In this document: positions 9,796 to 18,891 of the stretch, piece by piece
How the letters are laid out: every line of letters starts with the position of its first letter
Position numbering within the stretch: the stretch's first letter is position 1
Source of the DNA: Carpediemonas membranifera
Lineage: Eukaryota > Fornicata
Direction of reading: 5' to 3'
Length of the DNA: 64,000 nucleotides
NCBI GenBank assembly: GCA_019828565.1
Contig: JAHDYR010000053.1
Location: 930,001-994,000, forward strand
The notes under the pieces: generated by a model
The model's database searches: none
Told to the model about the DNA's origin: nothing
What the model saw: only the letters and a program-made list of their open reading frames with translations
Program-made: the position numbers and the translations under genes

Positions 9796-9902
9796 CCGGT
9801 TGTTGAAAAATTGCAATATATCTCACGTTAATCGTCATAAATCATCTTCACTCACACTAGCGCGCTTTAAATGGTCTTAGTCACTATAGAGTCATCCGCC
9901 CA

Positions 9903-10770
9903 TTACAGGATGATCACAATCACGCTGACGTTGTCCGTGGTGAAAGCCTCAAGTGCAGAAGCAAGCAGCTTCTTAGCAGCAAGGTTGGCAGCCTGCATGG
10001 GAGTCTTGCCGTTAGTCAGGCTCTCGTTGAGAGACTTGGCGGCGATTTGGACGACCTGATCATTCGTGAGAACGTCAAAGATGCCATCGCACCCGAGTAC
10101 GACGAACTCGACGCCGTTGGCGATGTCCGTGGTCGTCATGAAGGGATCAGAGATGACAAGCTCCTTCAGCAGATGATCGCCGAGAGCACGGGATACACCG
10201 AGGATGCCGTTGACGCGGTTCTGGCTGACAAACCCGCCGCTAGAGTTGATGCGGTCAATCTCATCGCGGTCAGTGACCTTGTGGTCGTGGCTAAGCTCCT
10301 TCACTGCAAACGTGTTTTCCTGGTTGCGGATACCAAGGACGGCACGGGCGTCACCGACGTTGGAGACATAAATGACACCGTCGCGAGAGTCCGTTTTGGC
10401 CTCCTTGTCAATGTAGCAGCAGACAGCGGTGCTGCCAGAGAAGATGATCTCGTTCTCCTTGAGCTGGTCGTCGGTGGTACGCATCGCGTTCTTCCAGGCG
10501 CTTGCGATGTCACCGTCTTTCTTGAGAGCATGCGTGAAATTCTGTGTAACAAGGAGAAAAGTGATGTGTACTAACCTCATGGACGTGCTGGGCGGCGTAA
10601 TCAGCAGCCTGCTTGCCACCATGGCCATCATAGATGCCAAAGAAGGCCTTCTGGGTAGAACCATTGAAACTATCGATCAAAGTGTGAGCATCCTCCATTG
10701 AGGGACGGCACTTCGAATTTTGGTCGCTAGCGAGCCCATATCCTTTCACAGCTTTTGGAGAGTGTTCCAT
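9903..10770 (-). CDS. PP2C-type Ser/Thr protein phosphatase (PPM family), one intron
   Basis: Exon 1 (10770-10576) starts MEHSPKAV. A 34-nt GT-AG intron (10542-10575; donor GTTAGT, acceptor TTACACAG) joins it in frame to exon 2 (10541-9903), giving 277 residues. Metal-binding motifs are present: SMEDAH (~24-29), FGIYDGHGG (~44-52), a GDARAV-type motif mid-domain, GCDGIFDVLTNDQVV, and DNVSVIVI near the end. It is a compact catalytic domain with no added regulatory region, so it is probably a soluble Mg/Mn-dependent phosphatase of cytosol or nucleus. Substrates cannot be read from sequence. Confidence 0.9.
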
Positions 10771-11132
10771 CGTCGTTCCTACTCGTCTTCGGCGCGCTTT
10801 TGTCGTTCATTTTTTCGCGCAAGAAAAAAATCTACTCAAATTGTGACGCGTTTACCATCGATACAAGCCATTTATGAGGGCACAGCGTGTGTACATAGCA
10901 TAATAGGTCCGATCAGCGGGCAGAATCTCGAGTTTGAAAAATCTTAAAAAACAGTCTTTTTGAATCATGCGTTTTCGTTCTCGGGGTGGGTTGTCGAGCC
11001 CAGTAGTGCTGTGCGTGGGCATTACCAACTTCATAAGATGGCTACCAGATTAGATTACTTGGATTGACCATGCCACCATCGCACTGACCGGAAATGTTTA
11101 TCGCGAGGGGAACAATGATGCCTATCATCCAT
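10771..11132. other. intergenic, nothing convincing
   Basis: Spacer between the PP2C start and the end of the Csl4 gene. A 60-codon minus-strand frame with an ATG (11034-10852) exists but has no supporting features, so I leave it uncalled. The first ~100 bp presumably hold the PP2C promoter. Confidence 0.35.
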
Positions 11133-11615
11133 CTATCCATGCTTCTCTGCCATCTCCATGGCTCCTGGCCGTCTCGAGTGGATCAACCCGAGTCCGGGCC
11201 CGGCCGTGGTCAGAAGGAGACTGCGGCCATCTCCAAGGCCAAGCACAGTCGCCTTCACAATATCACCGGGTCTAAAGAACTGCTCAATGCTGACATCGTC
11301 CACCTTGTAGTCTCTCACGTCGATGGAGCGGAGGATACCGCGGAATGGCGTTGTGAGGCGCTGGCCATCGGAGAACAGGAGAATGATAAATGCTGAAAGC
11401 TTCGAGATGCGGACAACACGGCCTATAACCGTCGACTTCACGGCTGGAACTGCTACTGTATGCCCTTGCACGCCAATTTCAGAAGAATCCTCTTTGAACT
11501 CGCCAACAACGGAAGAAAACGCCAAGCCATCCATCTCAAAGACATTATCACCGATAGTTTTCTCAGATGAAGGATCTATTTGGCACAGGAACGAACCAGG
11601 AACGACGGTAGGCAT
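11133..11615 (-). CDS. CSL4: exosome complex cap subunit Csl4/EXOSC1
   Basis: The ATG at 11615 (MPTVVPGSFLCQID) gives 160 residues and matches the start of Csl4 proteins (VxPGxxL). Residues ~5-45 resemble the N-terminal exosome domain. Residues ~65-150 form the S1 domain, with the family pattern FRGILRSIDVR followed by FRPGDIVKATVLGLGD and LLTTA. The human protein continues with a C-terminal zinc-ribbon-like region; here the chain ends soon after the S1 domain, so that part is short or missing. The protein caps the RNA exosome in 3'-5' RNA decay and rRNA processing. It is divergent with the coiled-coil gene at 11925. Confidence 0.85.
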   Translation of the reverse strand: MPTVVPGSFLCQIDPSSEKTIGDNVFEMDGLAFSSVVGEFKEDSSEIGVQGHTVAVPAVKSTVIGRVVRISKLSAFIILLFSDGQRLTTPFRGILRSIDVRDYKVDDVSIEQFFRPGDIVKATVLGLGDGRSLLLTTAGPGLGLIHSRRPGAMEMAEKHG

Positions 11616-11682
11616 CCTTGGCGTGGGCTGAGCAGAAACATGCACGTGCCATAAATCATGTATACGACACTGGAAAGAGTTG

Positions 11683-11711
11683 ACCAGTTGACCTCCTGGT
11701 GACCAACTGGT
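11683..11711. promoter_or_regulatory. inverted repeat between divergent genes
   Basis: ACCAGTTG (11683-11690) and CAACTGGT (11704-11711) are perfect inverted copies 13 bp apart. They lie within the 309-bp region between the divergent CSL4 and coiled-coil start codons. A shared regulatory site is possible; nothing else supports it. Confidence 0.25.
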
Positions 11712-11924
11712 GGTCTGTTGGAGCCTTATGGTCGTGTGGCTGACCTCGGTGAATGCCAACACGTCGGATGACCAGGACTTACTAGCAACTCAAGAGAAAA
11801 TGAAGAGGCACTGAGGCTGAGGCATCTCTCTGGTGCACATTGACTCCATCTTTGAGTCTATGGCAACGGTGCAGTTTTGCATGTCCTCACCAACGGACGA
11901 ACTTTGAAGGCCAACACAAACGGC

Positions 11925-13946
11925 ATGGACGATTCATCAGAACCATATGGACTGTTGAATGCAGCTCGTAATGAGATATTCGAGTTAAAACGGAAGAATG
12001 CCAATCAGCAGCTGCTAATCTCACACCTAGAAGAGGAAGTGCGGCAACTAACGCAAGAGGAGCACCCTGAGACCGCTGCGATTCCTAGTAGCCAACGAGA
12101 CATTGACCCCGAGCTTCATAATGAGATGCAGAAGCTTATCATCCGGAACACCGAGGTTGAGTCCGAGAAGGAGTGCCTCACGCGGCAAGTCAACCAGCTA
12201 GAGGCCGACGTCAAGCTCCAACAGATGGAAATAGATCAGCTTCGGGCCGAGAACGAGCGTATTTCGACCGAGGGCGCCGAGTTCCGCCGCAACGTCAAGT
12301 CTAAGGTCGAGCAAGCCCGCCGCCTCGAGCTGGAGGTACAGAGGCTCACAGAACAGATCAAGGAGCTCGAGGCCGCCCCCGACGACGAGGATCCCGTGGC
12401 TCTCCGGCAGAAGCTGAATGCCCGCGAGGCCGAGCTGACCGACCTGACCGAGCGCCACCGTTGTGTCAATAGCGTCCTTGGCGAGGTGAGATCTAGGCTA
12501 TCATCCACTGTACACGTCCAACGACAGTTCATTGAACAGATGCAGGCCGAATTTGAGCGAGTTGCCATGCTTCACGAGAAGGAGCGACAGAAGCTGCTCG
12601 CTGAGAACGATGCGAGAGTCGCCTCCCTCCAGTCGGAATACACTGCTTTCCGCCGCCTCCAGCACGACGACAAGCGCCGCCTCCTCCGGGAGCACCAGCA
12701 GACGCTCTCATCCATTCAGGCCCAGTTCGACGAGTATCGGACAACCGCAGAGTTTCTGTTCAGTACAGAGGCCGCTAAGTTCGAGGATAAGCTTAACAGT
12801 CAGATGCTCAAGTTCGATATGGAGCTCCGCTTCGTCATACGTGCAAAGGACAAGCTCTTTGATGATATGGTGGCAGCCAAGGACGGCAAGATCATGAGCC
12901 TCATCGACGGATCAGATTTCCAAGCAATGCTGATCAAACATGAGCTGGATCTGGAGCAGATGCGACGGTCACACGAGAAAGACGTCGAAAACGTCAAGCA
13001 GACGATGCGTACCGAGAAGGAGCATTCCATCGCGGGTCTCAAGAAAGAGCTTGCCGGCCAACGGTCAGTTGAGGAAAAGATGCGGGGCCAGACTCGATCA
13101 CTCGAGGCGACTGTGAAGGACCTGACCCAGCAGCTGCAGGCCAAGGACGAGAGCTGGGCGGAGAGAGAAGGCTACTACAGCCAGCAACACGACGAGTGGC
13201 AAGCCAGGGCGGACCAGCTCAGCGGAGACATCAGGAGCTTGATCAGAGACAGGGCTGCGCTGAGACATAAGCTGGTGAGACTCAAATACACGGCAAACCC
13301 GGCTGTCAGCCAATCAGTCGACGTTATCGTCCGGAATCTGACCCAGGCGCTGCAGGATCTCCAGGAGAAGTACAGCAGTGTGGCAGATCATCACCAGGTG
13401 TCACTCGCTGAGCTGGACAGACTGAGACTCCAGAATAGAGGGCTACTGCGTGCTAAGGATACACTTCAGCTCGAGGTTGACAGATTGATGAGCGATTACA
13501 GCAAGATCACAGAGGCATTTGAGGCAATCGTGTCCTCGGACTCCAAGTCGGCAGGCAGTAACCTCGGGGGAACCGCACCTGTTCCAAGGGCGCCGTCTGC
13601 TGGTAAGGGCATTGAGCAGGGCGCTGCTCTACTGAGGAGGTTCAGAGCGATTAATGCCCGAATGAGCAAGGAAGCCTCGGTGAGAGAGCGGCGGATAGCT
13701 GAGCTCATCGACGGGCAGGTCGACGAGGAGGACGCCGTGCTTCAGCTGAGTGCCCGAGTTCAGGACGTACCGCCGGTTGGGGCGCTGGTGGACGAGACCG
13801 GCGAGGTTGCCGCGCGGAATAGCGTCAAGGTGTACAAGCCCGCCAAGAAGAAGGCGGCGAGGAAACTGGATGTGGCCGCTGAGATCAGGGGGCTGGGCGC
13901 CGACCTTCTTGTCACTACGAAAATGCCGGTGGGCGGGCATAGTTGA
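11925..13946 (+). CDS. long coiled-coil protein, family unknown
   Basis: Starting at the ATG at 11925 (MDDSSEPYGLL), the product has 673 residues. It is almost all heptad-rich coiled coil from ~20 to ~570, interrupted near residues 160-175 (EAAPDDEDPV). A region at ~490-565 (AVSQSVDVIVRNLTQALQDL) may be a distinct helical module. The last ~70 residues are basic and less regular, ending with a KKKAARKLDVAAEIRGLG stretch. No enzymatic domain is visible. A structural role in the cytoskeleton or flagellar apparatus is plausible but inferred only from composition. Confidence 0.75.
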   Translation: MDDSSEPYGLLNAARNEIFELKRKNANQQLLISHLEEEVRQLTQEEHPETAAIPSSQRDIDPELHNEMQKLIIRNTEVESEKECLTRQVNQLEADVKLQQMEIDQLRAENERISTEGAEFRRNVKSKVEQARRLELEVQRLTEQIKELEAAPDDEDPVALRQKLNAREAELTDLTERHRCVNSVLGEVRSRLSSTVHVQRQFIEQMQAEFERVAMLHEKERQKLLAENDARVASLQSEYTAFRRLQHDDKRRLLREHQQTLSSIQAQFDEYRTTAEFLFSTEAAKFEDKLNSQMLKFDMELRFVIRAKDKLFDDMVAAKDGKIMSLIDGSDFQAMLIKHELDLEQMRRSHEKDVENVKQTMRTEKEHSIAGLKKELAGQRSVEEKMRGQTRSLEATVKDLTQQLQAKDESWAEREGYYSQQHDEWQARADQLSGDIRSLIRDRAALRHKLVRLKYTANPAVSQSVDVIVRNLTQALQDLQEKYSSVADHHQVSLAELDRLRLQNRGLLRAKDTLQLEVDRLMSDYSKITEAFEAIVSSDSKSAGSNLGGTAPVPRAPSAGKGIEQGAALLRRFRAINARMSKEASVRERRIAELIDGQVDEEDAVLQLSARVQDVPPVGALVDETGEVAARNSVKVYKPAKKKAARKLDVAAEIRGLGADLLVTTKMPVGGHS

Positions 13947-14041
13947 TGTGCGTTGTGTATTTATAGATAAGTCTCGATATATACGTAAACCTGACGGCAT
14001 AATCTATCCACGCAACAGCATCAACTGCTGCGACCCCCCTT

Positions 14042-15091
14042 CTAAGCAACGACCGCCATGAACCCGACGGTGACCAGCACCCCAGAGACTGCCGCAATGG
14101 CCATCCTCAGAGCGCTGAATGACCCAGCTCGGTGCAGTATAAGGTCGAATATAAATGTGATTGGACCGTTCAGACCCTGGCCCGACGAGAAAACGACAGG
14201 GTTGAACAGACTAATTGCAAAGAACGACAAGAAGGTCACAACCAGCGAGATGCCCGAGGATAGCGCCAGCTTGCCCCACTGGACGGTGTCTGGCATGGGT
14301 TTGGGGACTGAGACAGCTGCTATAGGCCACAGTACAGCGACATGGAACAGGGCAATGGCGCTAAGGATCGTAGCAGTGGGCGTGTCCTGTAGATACCGTT
14401 TGACCCAAAGTTGGTACGATGAGTTCATAAGGAGGCTCATGAGGCTGATAGCAAGGCCGACTAGGATCCTTCTTATGTTTGCATGAACTGGATTAGAGAC
14501 AACGACAGTGAAGAGGATGGACGCGAGGACGACAACAATACTGCCAATGACAGAGAGTATAGCCGGGAATCTGAGGTCTAGGAGTGTTGTGGCGGCCAGT
14601 ACTACAATGGGGGTGAGTTGAAACACGGACGTGGCGACAGAGGGGGGAATGAACTTCAGACTCATGATAAACAACCCGTTCGTGAGGAAGTACAGAGAGG
14701 CACACATCACTAGACGGTAGACAAGGACGAGGAAGTCCCGGAGCCCGAGTTTGGGTCTGAATATGATGAATCCCATGACGGGCACGGGCACAAGGATGAT
14801 CATGGAGGAGTGCATCGTCCAGGTGATGAGGAGAGGCGAGAAGTAGTCATCAAGGGTCTGTAAAAGCTCTGTATTGATCGAATATAAGACGGAGACTACT
14901 ATTGAGAGAACGATAGCACCGAGGGCCCTTCGAAGACGGTGAAAGAGCTTGTGGTGCTCCTCCTCGGGTTGTTCGGAGATCACACTCTCTTCATCTGTCT
15001 GCAAAAGCAGCAGTTCTTGTGAGCTATCGGATCTGCGCATCGAAACAACGCTGCTGTCAGCGCCTCCTCTTTCGCAAAATGACGCTTTCAT
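14042..15091 (-). CDS. EamA/SLC35-type drug/metabolite or nucleotide-sugar transporter
   Basis: The ATG at 15091 (MKASFCERGG) gives 349 residues; an earlier in-frame GTG is unlikely. About 60 hydrophilic N-terminal residues are followed by ten hydrophobic segments, spaced as in the DMT superfamily (for example AIVLSIVVSVLYSINTELL, FFAISLFNPVVFSSGQGLNG, MAIAAVSGVLVTVGFMAVVA). The pattern of two five-helix halves and length fit SLC35/triose-phosphate-type carriers of Golgi, ER or organelle membranes. No substrate-determining motif is clear, so the cargo is unknown. It is divergent from the reticulon gene with 273 bp between start codons. Confidence 0.75.
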   Translation of the reverse strand: MKASFCERGGADSSVVSMRRSDSSQELLLLQTDEESVISEQPEEEHHKLFHRLRRALGAIVLSIVVSVLYSINTELLQTLDDYFSPLLITWTMHSSMIILVPVPVMGFIIFRPKLGLRDFLVLVYRLVMCASLYFLTNGLFIMSLKFIPPSVATSVFQLTPIVVLAATTLLDLRFPAILSVIGSIVVVLASILFTVVVSNPVHANIRRILVGLAISLMSLLMNSSYQLWVKRYLQDTPTATILSAIALFHVAVLWPIAAVSVPKPMPDTVQWGKLALSSGISLVVTFLSFFAISLFNPVVFSSGQGLNGPITFIFDLILHRAGSFSALRMAIAAVSGVLVTVGFMAVVA

Positions 15092-15364
15092 ATGTTGTGA
15101 CCTCGCTGGGGCCACATCTACGCTAGTGAAGACAGGCTGACTGCTATGTAGTCGCGCTTCGTCTTTTCGGCTTCATTCAGAGTTTTGCTGCCCTGGCACC
15201 CCAACTGCATCCAAAATTTCGCGACCAGGCCCGGAATAACTCAACCTATGAGATGAGCAGTGGCTAGCACAGCCTCCCGCTCTGATGTCGGCGCTATACG
15301 CCTATTTTCGTTGTCATGAATCAGCAAAACCCGCCACACAACCACCCCTTGATCAAGCATACCA

Positions 15365-15874
15365 ATGTACACTTCACTTGTGACGTGGAAGGACCCTTAT
15401 TTGAGCCTCGTGACCATGATCAGTGGCTTCATTCTTATCAGACTGTTGGCCAACGGTCTTCATCTCATCTCCATCATCTCTATGTGCGCCCTTGTTAATG
15501 TAATCGCCGGCCTCGTCCGCCAGAAGTTCAACACATCTATTGGCTCCTCTTCTTCTCCTGTAGACCTCAAGGAGGGCTCTCGGATCATCTCCGAGAAGCT
15601 CACCGCGGCTGTGAATTTCACTCTCAGCGCCTACCACGGAACCAGCCCCCTTGCCGCCTGCGTCGTGATCCCGACGCTCCTCTACCTCATGGTGTTCGGC
15701 AACGCATACGGCTACATGAACCTTGCCTGGTTCATCATGTTTGTATGGTACCCCACAACACGCTACAGCGTTCTTGGCGCCTCTATCATCTTCTTCAAGG
15801 CTGTGTTTGAGGGCTTCAACGACGGTGTGGCCAAGGGCGTCGAGGGTGTCAAGGTCTACCTCAAGGCTGAGTAA
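15365..15874 (+). CDS. reticulon-homology-domain protein, ER membrane shaping
   Basis: The ATG at 15365 gives 169 residues. The opening SLVTWKDPYLSLVTMISG matches the start of the reticulon homology domain (a WRDP-like motif). It is followed by a long hydrophobic hairpin (~18-45), a ~50-residue hydrophilic loop, a second long hydrophobic stretch (~95-140), and a basic tail ending VKVYLKAE, close to the KRKAE-type ER-retention end of animal reticulons. Members wedge into the ER and tubulate it. An ATG at 15316 in another frame would need a 25-nt intron that removes the WKDP motif, so I prefer 15365. The gene converges with the kinesin gene. Confidence 0.8.
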   Translation: MYTSLVTWKDPYLSLVTMISGFILIRLLANGLHLISIISMCALVNVIAGLVRQKFNTSIGSSSSPVDLKEGSRIISEKLTAAVNFTLSAYHGTSPLAACVVIPTLLYLMVFGNAYGYMNLAWFIMFVWYPTTRYSVLGASIIFFKAVFEGFNDGVAKGVEGVKVYLKAE

Positions 15875-15961
15875 ATGCTGATACTATGGTCGTATCTCTG
15901 AATATTTGCCAATCTCTCCTAATTACGTCGCCCAGCTGCATATTTACCACTCACCCACCCC

Positions 15962-17968
15962 TCATTCCTTCTTGCGGTGGTGCCTTGGTGGCTTCCCGTC
16001 CTCCTTCTTGCCCTCGCCCTCCTGGGGCTTCTTCTTGAGCTCACCCACGGCCTTGAGCTTCGCGATCTCGCCTCTCAGTGTCCTATTCCTATCAGCCAGC
16101 TTCTTAGCATCACTGGATAGCTCGTCGATGGCGTCCTGGGCCTTCTTCCGGTACTCTCTGAACCTGGCCTCGTGTTCTAGACGATATTGTCTGAACACCA
16201 TGATATGACTCAACTGACGCTCTTCGGCATCAGTAGCGACCTTCATCTCCATCTCAGCAAGGTGCCGCTCCATGTGTTGACTCTCGTTGTTGGCCACAGA
16301 CAGCCTAGACACGAGGAAGTTCTTATCCGCCTTGAGTTGGATGAGCTGCAGCTGGAGCTCGACGTGGTCCGCCAGTGTCACTGTATCATTCTCACTTTGC
16401 CCGCTGACTTTCGCCTTGAGGGCGTTTTTAGCCTCCTCTGCTTCTTCCCACAACCGCTTCTTCTCAGCGGCCAGATGCTCGGCGCCCTCCTTCCGGATGG
16501 TGTCAAGGTCGATGTCGATGGGATCGTGTCGGTTGTCGATGAATGACTCCGTCTTTGCCAGGCTCTCCTCGACCTCCACCGTCTCCGTCATTAGTGACTT
16601 CTGGGCGTCCTTCAGCTCCTGGAGCGGTGTTGACGCGCTCTTCCAGGTCTGCCGGGCCTTATCAACCGCTTTCATCGCTGATCTCGCCGCAGACGACGCA
16701 GGACCTTCATGGGACACGATCGAGTTGTACGTAGCCACTGATCCCTCCACAGCCTTGCGGGCCTTGGCCACCTCGTCCTTCTGCTTCGTATACTTATCCA
16801 TGACCTCCTTTCGACGTTCCATGAGCTCGCCCAGCTTCTTCCGCATCGCTTCGTGGTCCTGCCGCGCCACATCCTGCACCAGCTCGAGTACACCCGCATC
16901 CCTGAGGCTCATAGCCCGCAGTTCCACCTGTTGCCGGGATCTCATAAGCCTATCATCGTTAGTTGTAGCTCTGACGTCGCTGATGAGACGCATGAGCCCT
17001 GTTTGATCGGCGTCGCTGTCTTGGGCCTCAGCAGTCAGTGACCGCAGCAACCGCTGTCTGACATTACGGTTCGGCTCAATAATCCGCTTAACTGACTGCA
17101 TTTCCTTCAAACACTGCAGCACCTCCACCGTCTCCGTGTAGTCAGAGGTCAGCGGGCTGACATGGGCAAGGATGACCACCAGGCTGTGCGCCATGAAAGA
17201 TGAGACAAATTGGGTCACCCCATCAGTAGCAGGGGCGGTCTTACACTTGTTGGAGAAGTATTCAGTCAGCCCAGCAACCGGGGAGGGTCCCTTGGCCGCC
17301 GAGGGGGAGGGGAGGTCAGCGAAGACGATCTCAGAGGTGGTGTTGTCGCCCATCGCTGTCTCACACGAGACGAAGACAGTGTAGAGCACGGGGGCGTTCT
17401 CCATCGCAGGATGGAGGCTGATGGTGCCGTTGCGGCAGGCATCAATCTGCCGGACCAAGAGATTGCCGTCTTCTGGGTTCAGCACAGCGATCTCTGCGGC
17501 GTTAGTGATCTTCACGCCGATCACAGGGTGAGTCTCGACCTTGGGCTCCCAGGTAGGTAGGATGAGGTCTTGACAGCCGTCAGGCGTAAACATCACAGCG
17601 GAGAGCGTCGCAAAGAGGGTGATGCCGAGATTATTATCCACTGCGGCGAACAGGGCCTTGAATACGGACGTGACGAGGCCGTCCTTGCCAGTTATACTGT
17701 GAGTCTTCCCAGTGTTCGACGCGCCCCAGGCGAGGACGCAGGCATCATGCCCTTCCAGTGACTTGCTGATAATTGTACTGAGCAATGAGTCGGACACTTG
17801 CTTGTTTGAGTTCTTCTCTGTGAAGGCAAAGCTGATGGGCAGAGAAAAATCCTCGTCTCTTCCTCGGGGATCTGAGATGACGGTGATCTTCTTCTGCAGT
17901 TCTACACAGCTCTTTCCATCTGCTGGTTTCACACGAATGCCAACCTTCGTTCCCGTCGGTTTCGCCAT
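15962..17968 (-). CDS. divergent kinesin-like motor protein
   Basis: The ATG at 17968 (MAKPTGTKVGIRVKP) gives 668 residues. A kinesin-like motor region covers ~8-330: VGIRVKP start, then WGASNTGKTHSITG (81-94) in place of the usual GQTGSGKTYTM P-loop. The switch-I NxxSSRSH motif is not recognisable, and the switch-II DLAGSE position appears as FADLPSPSAAKG. A neck-like region leads to a long coiled coil (~370-640) and a basic Lys/Pro-rich tail. The loss of switch residues suggests weak or absent ATPase cycling, although the P-loop Gly-Lys-Thr is kept. It could be a non-motile microtubule-binding kinesin. Confidence 0.7.
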   Translation of the reverse strand: MAKPTGTKVGIRVKPADGKSCVELQKKITVISDPRGRDEDFSLPISFAFTEKNSNKQVSDSLLSTIISKSLEGHDACVLAWGASNTGKTHSITGKDGLVTSVFKALFAAVDNNLGITLFATLSAVMFTPDGCQDLILPTWEPKVETHPVIGVKITNAAEIAVLNPEDGNLLVRQIDACRNGTISLHPAMENAPVLYTVFVSCETAMGDNTTSEIVFADLPSPSAAKGPSPVAGLTEYFSNKCKTAPATDGVTQFVSSFMAHSLVVILAHVSPLTSDYTETVEVLQCLKEMQSVKRIIEPNRNVRQRLLRSLTAEAQDSDADQTGLMRLISDVRATTNDDRLMRSRQQVELRAMSLRDAGVLELVQDVARQDHEAMRKKLGELMERRKEVMDKYTKQKDEVAKARKAVEGSVATYNSIVSHEGPASSAARSAMKAVDKARQTWKSASTPLQELKDAQKSLMTETVEVEESLAKTESFIDNRHDPIDIDLDTIRKEGAEHLAAEKKRLWEEAEEAKNALKAKVSGQSENDTVTLADHVELQLQLIQLKADKNFLVSRLSVANNESQHMERHLAEMEMKVATDAEERQLSHIMVFRQYRLEHEARFREYRKKAQDAIDELSSDAKKLADRNRTLRGEIAKLKAVGELKKKPQEGEGKKEDGKPPRHHRKKE

Positions 17969-18157
17969 TCGTTCGGTCGTTGTGGCTAAAGTGCTAAAAT
18001 GCGCGGCTAATTGCGGCAGATGGATGGGACAAAGCCTCAAGGTGGCTGCAGCTGTGCCCCATACCTTCCTGTAGACTCTCTACGACTCGGCAGTGCAGAA
18101 TATCTATCCCCAACCGGCGATCAAGCGCGAGTTTATTAAAAAGACAACAGACCGTGC

Positions 18158-18670
18158 TCAGTGGCACCCGTCATACCGCATCATCAGAGCAACCTCCTTG
18201 GACTCATGGAACGCCGCAGCCATGATGTTCAAGGCATCCTCAGACGACTTGTTGCTGAGGATCTCCACAAAGCGACTGTACGCCTCCACTTCTTCGGACG
18301 AGAGGTCTGCGGGGCGCTCGATGTCCATAGCTCCAATGCGAGCAGAGAGGTCGGGCTCCTCGAGTTCGGGATGGGGCCATTCGCCGTTATCAACCGAAAC
18401 AACACTTCGCGCGGATTTTGGGCGGCTTCCAACGCGAGAACCTGCACGGGAGCCGGCTCTGGATCCCGATCTGATCGCAGTTGTAGGACGAGAACGCCTT
18501 TGTGAAACACCCCAAGGTGCGGACTTGTCGATGGAGCTCCGAACGGACTTCAAATTGCTCGAATGAAGCGCGTGTTCCTGGTTCACAAGATCTCTCCCAC
18601 CTACGTTTAGCGTGGATGCAGAAAATGGAGAGGTTGCACGCGGTCCTGGTCGAACACGAGTGCTTGGCAT
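18158..18670 (-). CDS. unknown small protein with Gly-Ser-Arg repeats
   Basis: The ATG at 18670 gives 170 residues. The middle carries a short tandem repeat of the type GSRAGSRAGSRVGSRPKSAR (residues ~68-88), typical of disordered RNA- or microtubule-binding segments. The C-terminal ~70 residues (EEPDLSARIGAMDIERPADL onward) are acidic and predicted helical, so this is the likely folded part. No family recognised. It ends ~190 bases from the kinesin start on the same strand, with separate promoters likely. Confidence 0.55.
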   Translation of the reverse strand: MPSTRVRPGPRATSPFSASTLNVGGRDLVNQEHALHSSNLKSVRSSIDKSAPWGVSQRRSRPTTAIRSGSRAGSRAGSRVGSRPKSARSVVSVDNGEWPHPELEEPDLSARIGAMDIERPADLSSEEVEAYSRFVEILSNKSSEDALNIMAAAFHESKEVALMMRYDGCH

Positions 18671-18891
18671 GAGAATGGTGAAGATTTTTCCGTAAACTGC
18701 GGTGGGGTAGAATCATCAAGATGGGGGTCTCACGTCGAGTAACGGTGATGTGGATGCCCGATTCGCTCCAACGCTGCCTCTCCATCATATTTCATCGACT
18801 TCACCATTTCGTCACCATTCCAGAATTGCTCAACACGAGGAAATCGCCGGACCTACACATTTTATACACCTGCATGCTGCCACGCCTCGCC

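Noticed and set aside
15316-15364. Upstream ATG for the reticulon gene with a 25-nt intron
   Set aside because: The splice would remove the conserved WKDP motif, so the ATG at 15365 is the better start.
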